Assembly: GCF_001424985.1 (NCBI RefSeq)
Contig: NZ_LMDA01000024.1
Coordinates: 104,107-168,106, forward strand
Reading direction: 5' to 3'
DNA: 64,000 nucleotides
Source of the DNA: Rhizobium sp. Root1212
GTDB taxonomy: Bacteria > Pseudomonadota > Alphaproteobacteria > Rhizobiales > Rhizobiaceae
The notes beneath the pieces were generated by a model that searched no databases, was not told the origin of the DNA, and saw nothing but the letters and a program-made list of their open reading frames with translations. Made by a program: the position numbers and the translations under genes. Shown here piece by piece: positions 1 to 8,483 of the stretch (the first letter of the stretch is position 1; the number at the start of each line of letters is the position of its first letter).

Positions 1-2
1 CG

Positions 3-629
3 GGGGAGAAGGGAAGCGCAAACCGCTTTTTTGGAGGTGACGGCCCTGCTCTTGATGATGGCGGGCAGGCGCGGAGCGTCGTGCTGATCGGCAATATCGG
101 TGGTTCCCTGTGGCAGCCGTTTTCGGCGTGGCGCGATGCACAGCCGGAGAGCGCGCATCCGCTCGATACATGGTCGAAGGCAGTGCTTCGGCCGCTGGCA
201 CTGCGTTTTGGGGCGACGGCCTATTTCCCGTCCGATCCGCCATGGCAACCGTTCCAGCGCTGGGCGATGCAGGCAGAAGGGTTGAAACCGTCGCCGCTCG
301 GTATCCTGATCCACCCTGTCTATGGGCTTTGGCATGGTTATCGCGGGGCATTCGGTTTTCAGCATTCGCTTGAGGTCTCAGCGCCGGAAGCGACTGATCA
401 TCCTTGCGAAAGCTGTCTAAGGAAACCTTGCCTGACGCATTGCCCCGCTGACGCGATTACGCTGGACGGGTTTCAGTACCAGCCATGCCGAACACATCTT
501 GCAACCGAGGCCGGGGAGACGGGGTGCATGCAGGCAGGCTGTCTGGCTCGGGCAGCCTGTCCGGTCGGGGCGGGTTATCGGTATCCGCCGGAGCAGTTGC
601 GGTTCCATATGGCAGCGCTTGAGCGTTGA
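3..629 (+). CDS. 4Fe-4S ferredoxin-type protein, 5' truncated
   Basis: The reading frame is open back to the first complete codon of the window, so the true start lies outside it. The visible 208 residues hold a 'VVLIGNIGGSLW' segment followed near the middle by a cysteine cluster (HPCESCLRKPCLTHCP) and later cysteines (QPCR, TGCMQAGC, RAACP). CxxCxxxxC plus CP is typical of a 4Fe-4S binding segment. The overall look resembles the small QueG/ferredoxin-like proteins annotated as '4Fe-4S binding protein' in rhizobia. The redox partner and substrate are unknown. An internal GTG at 81 could act as a start, but the residues before it read like family sequence (FGGDGPALDDGGQAR), so I prefer the truncated interpretation. 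The next gene starts 63 bases downstream on the same strand. Confidence 0.7.
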   Translation, partial: GEKGSANRFFGGDGPALDDGGQARSVVLIGNIGGSLWQPFSAWRDAQPESAHPLDTWSKAVLRPLALRFGATAYFPSDPPWQPFQRWAMQAEGLKPSPLGILIHPVYGLWHGYRGAFGFQHSLEVSAPEATDHPCESCLRKPCLTHCPADAITLDGFQYQPCRTHLATEAGETGCMQAGCLARAACPVGAGYRYPPEQLRFHMAALER

Positions 630-692
630 TTCGCCTCGTTTTTGCTGTCTTCCTTCTGCAAAGGTCGATTCTCCCCGCAACAGGGCATCGAT

Positions 693-1439
693 ATGCTTCG
701 TCTCCTGAGTCTCGGAATTGTCATGGCCGCTCTCACCGTCACCGATGCCGCTGCCTGCGAGACGGTCGCGCATCTCGGTCAGTCCTATGCCGTTTGCCGT
801 TTCGACCCGGCGAAGGACGATATCCGCATCTTTCATACGGGGCGGGATGGCAAGCCTTACGGCGGCTTCGTGCCGCTGGCCGATGATGTCAGGCGAGAGC
901 AGGATTATCTCGTCTTCGCGATGAATGGCGGCATGTATGAGCACGACCTGAGTTCGGTCGGCCTGCTCGTCACCGACGGCGTCGAGCGCAAGCCGGCGGC
1001 GCGCGGCAATGGCTGGGGGAATTTTTATCTGAAACCGAACGGCGTCTTTTTCATCGAGGGCAAAAGCGCCGGCGTGATGGAGACGGAGGTCTATCTGGCC
1101 GGCGGCCACAAACCGGATTTCGCCACCCAGTCCGGCCCGATGCTGGTGGTGGACGGCACGCTTCATCCTGCCTTCCTGCCGCAAAGCGACAGCTTGCAAA
1201 TCCGCAACGGCGTCGGCGTCGATGGGAAGGGGAAGGTGCTGCTGGCGATCTCGTTGGAGCCGGTGCGCTTCCACGATTTCGCGACCTTGTTCCGTGACGC
1301 GCTCGGCTGCCCGAACGCGCTGTTTCTCGACGGCTCGATTTCAAGCCTCTATGCGCCGGTCCTGAACCGCTACGACAACGCGCACCCGATGGGACCGATC
1401 ATTGCGGTGACGCGCAAAATGCCCGGCGCGCCGGACTAA
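693..1439 (+). CDS. Secreted phosphodiester glycosidase (NAGPA/DUF2233) family protein
   Basis: 248 residues from ATG 693. I chose this over the longer frame at 642 because it gives a clean signal peptide (MLRLLSLGIVMAALT...DAAAC). The mature part has the family's features: 'FAMNGGMYE' near the first third, 'SGPMLVVDG', 'RNGVGVDGKGKVLLAIS' and a C-terminal 'NALFLDGSISSLYAP'. These match the NAGPA-type phosphodiester glycosidase fold, in which a conserved NGG and a DGG/DGS pair line the active site. It is probably periplasmic and may remove a sugar or phosphodiester cap from an envelope glycan; the substrate cannot be deduced. It converges on the unknown gene that ends at 1436 with a 4-base 3' overlap. 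Confidence 0.75.
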   Translation: MLRLLSLGIVMAALTVTDAAACETVAHLGQSYAVCRFDPAKDDIRIFHTGRDGKPYGGFVPLADDVRREQDYLVFAMNGGMYEHDLSSVGLLVTDGVERKPAARGNGWGNFYLKPNGVFFIEGKSAGVMETEVYLAGGHKPDFATQSGPMLVVDGTLHPAFLPQSDSLQIRNGVGVDGKGKVLLAISLEPVRFHDFATLFRDALGCPNALFLDGSISSLYAPVLNRYDNAHPMGPIIAVTRKMPGAPD

Positions 1440-1771
1440 ACTTCGGGATAGGCCCGCTGTAGCCCGCCGGAGCGCACGAGCCCGGCACGAAAAGCCTGAT
1501 GGGCGGCATGCTGGCCGGAGCGGGCGACTTCCATCAGGCGAATCTGCAGGCGGCTCGGGGCCGTCTCGCCCAGCCATTCGCCGAGTTTTTCAAGCTTCAG
1601 CGAATTCAGGAATCGCCCGCCGGAAGCCGTGTCGAGATGGAGGTTCAGGCCCTCCAGCAGATGTTCGTCCTGCACCGGGTTCTGCATCAGGAGTTCCAGC
1701 CAGGAACGATCCGCATCCGCAAGTGCGGCCAGTTTTCCGGCAACGGTATCGCGATCGGGCAGGGTGGTCAT
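1436..1771 (-). CDS. Small protein of unknown function, coupled to a GT41-type glycosyltransferase
   Basis: 111 residues, starting with ATG that overlaps the stop of the upstream glycosyltransferase by 4 bases (ATGA), so the two are probably translationally coupled. The protein is soluble with no signal peptide. It has a leucine-rich N-terminal half (LAALADADRSWLELLMQ) and a central 'EHLLEGLNLHLDTASGGRFL' stretch, and looks mostly alpha-helical. I do not recognise a family. The tight coupling suggests it modulates, or serves as substrate or chaperone for, the glycosyltransferase. The second GT41 paralogue at 57-59 kb has no such partner beside it. Confidence 0.65.
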   Translation of the reverse strand: MTTLPDRDTVAGKLAALADADRSWLELLMQNPVQDEHLLEGLNLHLDTASGGRFLNSLKLEKLGEWLGETAPSRLQIRLMEVARSGQHAAHQAFRAGLVRSGGLQRAYPEV

Positions 1772-3522
1772 GCACGTTTCCTCGTCAGTTCGTCGGCGGT
1801 GTCATCGGATTTGAAGGGGGCGGTGCGGGCGGGCAGGGCCGGCACGTCCATATGGTCAGGCTCCAGTCCCTCGCGGGCGCGATCGATCATCATCCGGTAG
1901 GCGGTTTCGAGATGGCGGGTGAAGCGTTCGGTATCGAACAGCGACGCGCGGAAACGGTTTTGGGTAAGCTTTTCCTTCAAGGCCTTCAATTCGGCGGGGT
2001 CGCCTGCGAGACGGACGCAGAGCGCAACATAATCGCGGGCATTGTCGGCCACCAGTTCCGGCGCGCCGAGGGCGGTGAGCAGGCTTTCGGAGACGCGCGA
2101 GGCGAAATGGGTGCCCCGGAAGGTCGGCACCGGCAGGCCTGCCCAGAGTTTATCCGAGGTTGTCGTGTGGCCGTTATAGGGAAAGGTGTCGAGGCCGATG
2201 TCGGCCGCCTGCAGCCGGGCGGCGTGGATCTCGTAATCCGCGCCATCGGCAAAGATGATGCGTTCGCGGGCGATGCCGTGCGAATCGGCGTAGTTCAGCA
2301 TGTTCTCGCGGGCGAAATGATCCTCGCAATAGAGCCACAGCACGCTGTTGCCGGTCGCGTTCAAAATCTTCATCCAGAGCGATGCCGTCTGGGGCGTGAT
2401 CTTGCGCAGCGCATTGAAAGCAGCAAAGACGATGGCGTCTTCCGGCAGGCCGAGTTTCTGCCGCGGCAGCGCCGGCGGCAGGGGGCGGTGAGTGTCGTCG
2501 TTGGCCTGATAGCTTTCCGGCAGGCGGCAGAGCTTTTCGTGATAATGCGGCTTGCTGGTATCGGGTGTGACGATCCCGTCGGAGACGACGTAGTCGCAAT
2601 CGATACCGATGCCGCTGCCGGGAAAGCCGAGATAGGCGACCTGGATCGGCGCTGCGCCAAGATTGACGATGTTGGCGCGGGCGCCCTTGGTGTGCCCCTT
2701 GAGATCGACGAGGATGTCGATCTTGTGGCTGCGGATAAGGTTCACCGCCTTTTCATCGGTAAGATGGCCGATGGGTACGATCTTGCCGTACTGGCGGCGC
2801 AGGCCCTTGTCGCGCTTTATCAGGCCGGCGGGCGTGTGGCAGAACAGCGTCACCTCGAAAGCATCGCGGTCATGCTGCATCAGCACGCCCTGGAACAGCC
2901 GCATCGTGGCATGCTGGTCGCAGATGTCGCTGGAGAGATAGCCGATCCTGATCCTGTCGCCGAAGACATGCGGGCGCGCCCGGCGCTCTGCCCGCGAAGC
3001 CGCGGTGAAAGGGCGGGCATGCGGGACGCGGGTCTGGCGGGCATTGAGCGCCTCGTCGGCGCACCATGTGATGTGATCGAAGGGTTTTTCGATCGCGAGG
3101 TAGCGCTCGTCGCCCTGTTTCAGCATGGCAAGGAAGCGCTGGTCCTCGACCTCGCATTCGTCGAAATTCAAGGAGCCGTGCAGGCAGCGGCGGAAGGTTT
3201 CCTCGGCCTCGATATCGAAGGCGCCAGAGCGGGCGGCTATACGCGCGGCCTGCAGCGCCTGACGGGTCTCGCTGGTGCGGGTCAGCATGGTCGCGGCCAT
3301 CAGCTTCAGCATCTGGGCCTTGTCCGGTGCTGTTTCGGCGGCGCGGTTGTAGAAAGTTGCGGCTTCTGCGAATTGTTCCGATTTCGCATGGCATTGGGCG
3401 GCGAGCAGCAGCACTTCGGTTGCCGCATCAGCGCGTTTCAGCATGGGGGCAATCTGCAGAAGGCAGTGCCGGTATTTGCCGGCGGAATAGCTTTTCAGAG
3501 CGCCTTGTAGAATTGCGGACAT
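1768..3522 (-). CDS. TPR-containing GT41/SPINDLY-type O-glycosyltransferase
   Basis: 584 residues from ATG 3522. A longer frame begins at 3555 but has no ribosome binding site, and the shorter start aligns better with the paralogue at 57-59 kb. The N-terminal ~150 residues are TPR-like helices (SYSAGKYRHCLLQ, HAKSEQFAEAATFYNRAAETAP). The C-terminal part has the O-GlcNAc-transferase-like catalytic motifs: 'RIGYLSSDICDQHATMRL', 'DILVDLKGHTKGAR', 'VAYLGFPGS', 'GLDTFPYNGHTTTSDKLWAGLPV', 'RVSESLLTALG'. The His-Ala-Thr motif and the GHTTTSDKLWAG nucleotide-sugar loop are diagnostic. Probably cytosolic, modifying a protein or adding sugar to a surface structure; the acceptor is unknown. Neighbouring GT2, acyltransferase and O-antigen-ligase genes hint at surface glycans. 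Confidence 0.8.
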   Translation of the reverse strand: MSAILQGALKSYSAGKYRHCLLQIAPMLKRADAATEVLLLAAQCHAKSEQFAEAATFYNRAAETAPDKAQMLKLMAATMLTRTSETRQALQAARIAARSGAFDIEAEETFRRCLHGSLNFDECEVEDQRFLAMLKQGDERYLAIEKPFDHITWCADEALNARQTRVPHARPFTAASRAERRARPHVFGDRIRIGYLSSDICDQHATMRLFQGVLMQHDRDAFEVTLFCHTPAGLIKRDKGLRRQYGKIVPIGHLTDEKAVNLIRSHKIDILVDLKGHTKGARANIVNLGAAPIQVAYLGFPGSGIGIDCDYVVSDGIVTPDTSKPHYHEKLCRLPESYQANDDTHRPLPPALPRQKLGLPEDAIVFAAFNALRKITPQTASLWMKILNATGNSVLWLYCEDHFARENMLNYADSHGIARERIIFADGADYEIHAARLQAADIGLDTFPYNGHTTTSDKLWAGLPVPTFRGTHFASRVSESLLTALGAPELVADNARDYVALCVRLAGDPAELKALKEKLTQNRFRASLFDTERFTRHLETAYRMMIDRAREGLEPDHMDVPALPARTAPFKSDDTADELTRKRA

Positions 3523-3653
3523 GGTAACCCCGTCACTGACCTCGATCTTTCCCATGATCTAGCGGATGAGGCTGGGGCAAGGCTGGTGTCGTGGGCGCAA
3601 GCCTCGGGCAGCGAAGGCCGGTTATGAGAGCGCGACGATAATTGGACGCCGCC

Positions 3654-4667
3654 ATGACGCTTCTCACGATCTACATGCCCAGCAAACGTTCGCTTGCCGG
3701 CTCCCGCGACGCCATCGAAAGCGCGCTTGCCTATGCGGAGCACGCCGATGCGCGGCTGATCGTCTCCGACAATTCCGGCGATATGGAGAAGCGGCGCTGG
3801 TTGGAAGGTCGTTCGCCGCGGCTGCAGGCTGTCGTCTCCGACGCGATAAGTGCCGCCGACAATTGGCGGCCGGCCTTCGGCTTAGTGCGGACGCCGTTTC
3901 TGCTGCCGATGGGGGATGACGATATCGTCTCCTTCCGCGAGGACGAGGAGCCGGTCGATCTCGCGTCGCTGCCGGCCGATGTGATCGGTGCGCGGCCGGT
4001 GACACAGATCTGGACGCTGGCCGATGGCGTGCGCCAGACCGAACGCTTTCCCCTGATCGAGACGACACCGGGGGGGCGGCTTTCCGAATACAGCCGCAAG
4101 GCGCGCGGCAACAACAGCAGCTATTACAGCATTTTCCGTGCAGCGCCGTTTCTGTCGCTGATGCGGCTGTTCGTCGAGGACCATCCGACGAAGGGCGGTT
4201 ATATCGACTGGGCGATCTGCCTCGCCTTGTTTGCGAGCGGCCGGGTGCTGCACGATCCGTCGCTGATCTATCGCTACGATCTCGGACGCTGGGCCGAGGC
4301 CGATAGCCTGCGGCAGACCAAGGCGAAGCTTTTCACGAATGCCGGATTGCCCGAGGATGCCGAGAAATTCTGGGGGCTGCTGCTGTTTCTCGATCTTTAC
4401 GTGTTGCTGGCGCGCCTGCCGCTCGATGCGGCTGCGCGTCAGGATGCCAATGTCGCCAGCTACCGGATGTTCCTGAAACCCTTCCTGAACAGCGTCGTCG
4501 AAACCCCCGAGAGGTTCGACGAGACGACCTGCTATATCGCCGGTCTGGTCGCAGCCGAGCAACAGCTCGATACCGTTTTCCAGCTTTCGGTCTATCTCAG
4601 CGATTGCATCCGGCTGGGTCTGAAGGACGGCTATATCAGGTTCTTTCAGGCGGCCTCGGCCGCCTGA
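3654..4667 (+). CDS. GT2-like glycosyltransferase family protein
   Basis: 337 residues from ATG 3654 (MTLLTIYMPSK); another ATG four codons upstream is in frame. The N-terminal domain has a Rossmann-like beginning (LLTIYMPSKRSL...ARLIVSDNSGD) and 'LPMGDDDIVSF', a DxD-type metal/nucleotide motif as in family 2 glycosyltransferases. Later 'GGYIDWAICLALFASGRVLHDPSLIYRYD' resembles the acceptor-side conserved stretch of GT2 proteins. It diverges from the GT41 gene with about 130 bases between starts. Cytoplasmic or membrane-associated; donor and acceptor unknown. Part of a presumed glycan gene group with the acyltransferase and O-antigen-ligase homologue downstream. Confidence 0.65.
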   Translation: MTLLTIYMPSKRSLAGSRDAIESALAYAEHADARLIVSDNSGDMEKRRWLEGRSPRLQAVVSDAISAADNWRPAFGLVRTPFLLPMGDDDIVSFREDEEPVDLASLPADVIGARPVTQIWTLADGVRQTERFPLIETTPGGRLSEYSRKARGNNSSYYSIFRAAPFLSLMRLFVEDHPTKGGYIDWAICLALFASGRVLHDPSLIYRYDLGRWAEADSLRQTKAKLFTNAGLPEDAEKFWGLLLFLDLYVLLARLPLDAAARQDANVASYRMFLKPFLNSVVETPERFDETTCYIAGLVAAEQQLDTVFQLSVYLSDCIRLGLKDGYIRFFQAASAA

Positions 4668-4681
4668 AGAGGGATTTCCGT

Positions 4682-5698
4682 TCAGCCGCGGCGGCGGCTG
4701 CCGCGTTCGCGGGCCGGAGCGGCGGCCGCTTCGCCGGCGGTCTTGTTGCGCAGTGGGCCGATGCGCTCGACGATGACCTCGAGCGTCGGGCGTTCGCCGG
4801 GCGTGTAGCTGTCGAGCGCGCCGCGCATGGCGGCAAGGTGTTCGCAGGAGGTGCCGCAGCAGCCGCCGATGATGCGTGCGCCGGCATCGCGGGCAAGGCG
4901 CAGATAGTCAGCCATCAGCGGCGGCGTGCCGGAGTAATGGATGACGGAGCCGCGGAATTCCGGAATGCCGCAATTGCCCTTGACGACGACGATTGCGTTC
5001 TGGTCCGCCTCGGTCATGTCGAGTAGCGACGACAGGATGTCGGAGGCGCCGACGCCGCAATTGGCGCCGACGGCGATCGGGCCTTCGCCGATATCCTTGC
5101 CGACGCCGTGGATATCCTTGGGATGCAGGCCCATCATGGTCTTGCCGGCGGTATCGAAGGAGCCGGTATAGACGTAGGGCAGGCCGACCTTGGTGGCGGC
5201 TTCGGCGGCGGCGCGGATTTCATCCGGCGACGACATGGTCTCGATCCAGGCCACTTCGGCGCCGCCATCCTTCAGGCCCTCGATCTGCTCGGCAAAGGCG
5301 GCGACGGCATCCTCGTAGCTCATTGCGCCGAGCGGGATCAGCAGTTCGCCCGTCGGGCCGACGGAACCGGCGGTGATCACCTTGCGCGGCGCGTTGTCGG
5401 CAACGGCGCGAGCGATCTCTGCGGCGCGGCGGTTGAGGTCGTAGACCCGGTCCTGCGCGTGGTGCAGCTTCAGCCGGTGGCGGGTGCCGCCGAAGGAATT
5501 GGTGAGGATGATATCGGCGCCGGCATCGACGAAATCCTGATGCAGCTTGGTGATGTTTTCGGGCTTGGCCTCGTTCCACAGCTCCGGGGCCTCGCCGGCT
5601 TCCAGACCCATGGCGAAAAGCGAGGTGCCAGTCGCGCCGTCGGCGAGCAGCACGCCCTTGGCCTCGAGAAGATCGGAAAGCGGATTGGACTGGGGCAT
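4682..5698 (-). CDS. bmt: Betaine-homocysteine S-methyltransferase
   Basis: 338 residues, the normal size. It transfers a methyl group from glycine betaine to homocysteine to give methionine and dimethylglycine. Evidence: N-terminal 'LLADGATGTSLFAMGLE', 'ILTNSFGGTRHRL', and the three zinc-binding cysteines seen as C214 (GANCGVG) and C280-C281 (IGGCCGTSCEH), as in all homocysteine methyltransferases. The C-terminus is a low-complexity Ala/Arg tail. Bmt enzymes of this type are known from Sinorhizobium. A 20-bp perfect palindrome lies 33 bases upstream of the ATG and probably regulates it. A betaine ABC importer lies 3 kb away, giving a plausible substrate source. Confidence 0.88.
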   Translation of the reverse strand: MPQSNPLSDLLEAKGVLLADGATGTSLFAMGLEAGEAPELWNEAKPENITKLHQDFVDAGADIILTNSFGGTRHRLKLHHAQDRVYDLNRRAAEIARAVADNAPRKVITAGSVGPTGELLIPLGAMSYEDAVAAFAEQIEGLKDGGAEVAWIETMSSPDEIRAAAEAATKVGLPYVYTGSFDTAGKTMMGLHPKDIHGVGKDIGEGPIAVGANCGVGASDILSSLLDMTEADQNAIVVVKGNCGIPEFRGSVIHYSGTPPLMADYLRLARDAGARIIGGCCGTSCEHLAAMRGALDSYTPGERPTLEVIVERIGPLRNKTAGEAAAAPARERGSRRRG

Positions 5699-5730
5699 GA
5701 GCGGGTTCCCGGATTGATGTGGTCAGAAGG

Positions 5731-5750
5731 ATATAAAGATATCTTTATAT
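5731..5750. promoter_or_regulatory. Perfect 20-bp palindromic operator upstream of bmt
   Basis: ATATAAAGAT followed directly by its exact reverse complement ATCTTTATAT, 33 bases upstream of the bmt ATG and in an otherwise G+C-rich region. The form (AT-rich, uninterrupted dyad) is what an ArsR-family dimer binds. The SAH-responsive regulator SahR controls methionine-cycle genes in Proteobacteria, so a SahR-type site is my best inference. It could also serve the divergent acyltransferase gene, whose start is 144 bases away. Confidence 0.7.
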
Positions 5751-5893
5751 GATTGCAAGCCGTCTCTCGCCCTGTCGGGCGGCAAATGGTTTCCGCTTGG
5801 TAGGGTTAATATCAAGCAAGGTTTGATCGCACGCGTAAAGCGGCGCATTTTGCGGGCCGCCAACAGGCTTGCCGCGCGCCATGGGGTCAGATC

Positions 5894-6985
5894 ATGATCG
5901 ACAAATACCGTTCCCTGCCAAGCATTGCAGACGTGCTCGACGCCAATAGGGGCGAGGGGCCGGGCTTCAATTTCATGCGGCTGGCATTGGCGATCCTGAT
6001 CCTCGGCGCCCATTCCGCCTGGATCGCTGGCAAGGATATCACGCAGGATTGGGTCGGCCTGCATGGCCTGTTTCTTTTGAGCCTCGTGCCGGCCTTCTTT
6101 GCGCTCAGCGGCTTTCTCGTCACCGGCAGCGCGCTGCGCACCAATGCGGTGCGGCCATTCATTGCGCTCCGGCTCATCCGCATCGTGCCGGCGCTGTTCG
6201 TCGAGGTGGTGCTGTCGGCGATCATTTTTGGGCCGCTGCTGACCACCTATGCCCTGTCGGATTATTTCACCGATGTCCGCTTCTTCGAATATTTCGGCAA
6301 TATCGTCGGTCGTATCCGCTTCGAGCTGCCGGGCCTGTTCGAGGCCAATCCGGTGCCGCATATCGTCAACGTCAACCTGTGGACGCTGAAGCCGGAATTC
6401 TATTGCTACATCCTGATGGCGGCGATGCTGGCGCTCAACGTCTTCCGCAGCCGCGAACTGTTCACCGGCTTCCTGGCGCTGATGATCGTTGTGGCCACAA
6501 TCGCCTCCTATGCCTTCGGCTTCGGCATCAGCGAGGGCAATTATCACTGGACGATCATCGTATTCTTCTTCTTCGTCGGCTGCGCCGCTTTCCAGTGGCG
6601 GGAATATATCCGGCTGCATTGGGCGCTGTTTGCCGCCTCGGCCGCGATTTCGGTCGCGATCATGTCGATGGACCGGCAGCTCGCCTTTCTGGTGACGCCG
6701 TTCTTCACCTATTGCGTCGTCTATATCGGCATGCTGCCGCTGCGGTTGCCGAAGGCGATCACGCGCTTCGACGTGTCCTACGGCATCTATCTCTACGGCT
6801 TCCCGATTCAGCAGACGCTGGTCAGCCAGTTCGAATGGACCCATCACAACGGTTTGGTGCTGTTTTCGGTCGCCGCGCCGCTGACGATCCTGTTCGCCAG
6901 CCTGTCCTGGGTCTTTGTCGAAAAGCCGTTCCTGAAGCTCAAGCCCTATGTGACGGGCACCATCCGGCAGAAGGCGGCGGCTTGA
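5894..6985 (+). CDS. Membrane acyltransferase (acyltransferase 3, OafA/YrhL type)
   Basis: 363 residues with about ten hydrophobic segments. Family features: N-terminal 'NFMRLALAILILGAHSAWI' (the R/H-containing first helix), 'ALSGFLVTGSALR', 'RLIRIVPALFVEV', 'NLWTLKPEFYCYIL' (the WTLxxE signature), and a late 'SYGIYLYGFPIQQTL' followed by 'SWVFVEKPFLKLK'. Proteins of this family transfer acetyl or succinyl groups to exported polysaccharide, lipopolysaccharide or Nod factors at the inner membrane. The actual acceptor is unknown, but the convergent neighbour is an O-antigen-ligase homologue, so a surface polysaccharide is likely. Confidence 0.85.
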   Translation: MIDKYRSLPSIADVLDANRGEGPGFNFMRLALAILILGAHSAWIAGKDITQDWVGLHGLFLLSLVPAFFALSGFLVTGSALRTNAVRPFIALRLIRIVPALFVEVVLSAIIFGPLLTTYALSDYFTDVRFFEYFGNIVGRIRFELPGLFEANPVPHIVNVNLWTLKPEFYCYILMAAMLALNVFRSRELFTGFLALMIVVATIASYAFGFGISEGNYHWTIIVFFFFVGCAAFQWREYIRLHWALFAASAAISVAIMSMDRQLAFLVTPFFTYCVVYIGMLPLRLPKAITRFDVSYGIYLYGFPIQQTLVSQFEWTHHNGLVLFSVAAPLTILFASLSWVFVEKPFLKLKPYVTGTIRQKAAA

Positions 6986-7006
6986 TCTACGGCGCCGCTG
7001 GCGTCG

Positions 7007-8344
7007 TCAGCGGCGCACCGTCCGGCGCGCCAGCATACTGAGGCCGAAGACGCCGAGCACCAGCATCATCCAGAGCGGATCGGCGCGCGACAGGATGAAG
7101 GATTCGAGCATTCCGCCATAGGTCATCAGCACGACGACCATCATGAAGAAATCGGCGAGACGCCGGTTGGCGGGTTCGCGGTAAGCCCTGATATAGTCGC
7201 GCATCGGCTTGACCACGAGGATCAGGATGATCACCAGCCCTGCCGGGATGCCGTAATACAGCATCGTGTCGAGATAGGAATTGTGGCCGGAGACGATGCC
7301 GCGCACGTCCCAGCTCGCTTCGTAGTTCGGCTCCTGCCGCGAGACGATCGGCGTCAGCCAGAAGCTGAAGGCGCCGAAGCCGGTCCAGGGATGCCGCATC
7401 AGGTTCTCGATGCCGAATCGCCAGATTTCGTCACGGCCGGTGAAGGTCGAATCCTCGATGATCGTTTCGGTGATCGGCACCATCTTCGGAAAGATGACCG
7501 TGCCGATGGTGAGGAGGCCGACCGCTACCGCGAGCACGGCGTGCACGGCCACCGTCAGTAGCGGCCGGCCCGTTATCCGCGTCAGGAACACCGTCATGAT
7601 GGCGAGCGGCAGGAAGCCGATCGTCGTTTTCGACTGCGTTTTGTAAACAAAGAAAAACGCGAGCAGCGTGATGGCGGCGCCGCGCCAGTTGAGGCCGCTG
7701 CGCCAGCAATAGATGCCGAACGCCGCCAGCACCGAAAACAGCGGTGCGGCAAAATTTTTGTGCAGGAGATGCCCGCGCCACGAGCCCGCATGCCACGGCT
7801 CGCCGCCGCTGGCCGAATGGGTTGCGGCATCCGGGATGATGAAGACGGCGGCATAGTCGATCAGGATCAGCAGCAGCACCGCATTGGAAGCGGCATTGAC
7901 GAAATCCCGCTCAGAGCGCGGCAAAAGCACCACGCCGGCGACCGGGATGGTGGCGATCAGCGTCAGCATCATGCCGCGCGTCGCGGCATCGGGCTGATAG
8001 GCATGCTGGGCGCCCCAAAAGGCGAGCCCGAAGATGACGATCCAGCTCGGCGATATCGCGCTCATCAGCACCCGCCGGTCGACGAAGGCGAGCATGGCGA
8101 AGAGATAGATCACGCCGAGGGTGAGGTAGCCGATCTGGTTGACGATGTTGCCGTCGTTGCTCGAATTTTCGCTATAGCCCGCCCCCTGGAAAGGCGTCAG
8201 CGTCAGAACGAGGAGGAACAAGCCGATCGCAGAAAGGCTGGCGGTGAGGGCACTGATGAGGCGGTCACGTGTATTCTCCGCCGCCGCGGGCGGAACGGGG
8301 TGGGCGACGAACCCTGTCGATAGTGCTGCCGCAGTCCGCGCCAT
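7007..8344 (-). CDS. O-antigen ligase/Wzy-family membrane protein
   Basis: 445 residues, polytopic with roughly eleven hydrophobic segments and one larger loop. The loop contains 'FTGRDEIWRFGIENLMRHPWTGFGAFSFWL' and then 'GHNSYLDTMLYYGIPAGLVIILIL', the R-(x)-W...P-x-x-G-x-G and H-N-x-x-L motifs of the Wzy_C/WaaL superfamily. Such proteins polymerise or ligate undecaprenyl-linked oligosaccharides; ExoQ-like exopolysaccharide polymerases of rhizobia belong here too, so polymerase versus ligase cannot be decided. It ends convergently with the acyltransferase, 21 bases away. Confidence 0.8.
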   Translation of the reverse strand: MARTAAALSTGFVAHPVPPAAAENTRDRLISALTASLSAIGLFLLVLTLTPFQGAGYSENSSNDGNIVNQIGYLTLGVIYLFAMLAFVDRRVLMSAISPSWIVIFGLAFWGAQHAYQPDAATRGMMLTLIATIPVAGVVLLPRSERDFVNAASNAVLLLILIDYAAVFIIPDAATHSASGGEPWHAGSWRGHLLHKNFAAPLFSVLAAFGIYCWRSGLNWRGAAITLLAFFFVYKTQSKTTIGFLPLAIMTVFLTRITGRPLLTVAVHAVLAVAVGLLTIGTVIFPKMVPITETIIEDSTFTGRDEIWRFGIENLMRHPWTGFGAFSFWLTPIVSRQEPNYEASWDVRGIVSGHNSYLDTMLYYGIPAGLVIILILVVKPMRDYIRAYREPANRRLADFFMMVVVLMTYGGMLESFILSRADPLWMMLVLGVFGLSMLARRTVRR

Positions 8345-8483
8345 GGGTGCCGTGCCGGAAAGTTTTTCGTGCGCCTGGCTTTGCCGGAGGGCGCGGGATT
8401 GTCCGACAATGGAAGAACTTGGTTAATCAATGCTGAAGGAGGCGGCGATTGCCGAGGGGGATACGGTGTTTGGCGGCGGCGGG

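Noticed and set aside
1..13. Possible end of a fifth RIME copy at the window edge (CGGGGGAGAAGGG)
   Set aside because: Only 13 bases and inside the open frame of the first gene; insufficient to decide.
417..1274. 285-codon minus-strand ORF over the phosphodiester glycosidase gene
   Set aside because: The plus-strand gene has a signal peptide and family motifs; the minus frame has neither.
1723..3510. 595-codon plus-strand ORF opposite the GT41-type gene
   Set aside because: It is a mirror frame of a gene with clear TPR and catalytic motifs; its translation is low in hydrophobic cores and has no recognisable domain. In G+C-rich DNA antisense frames stay open by codon bias.
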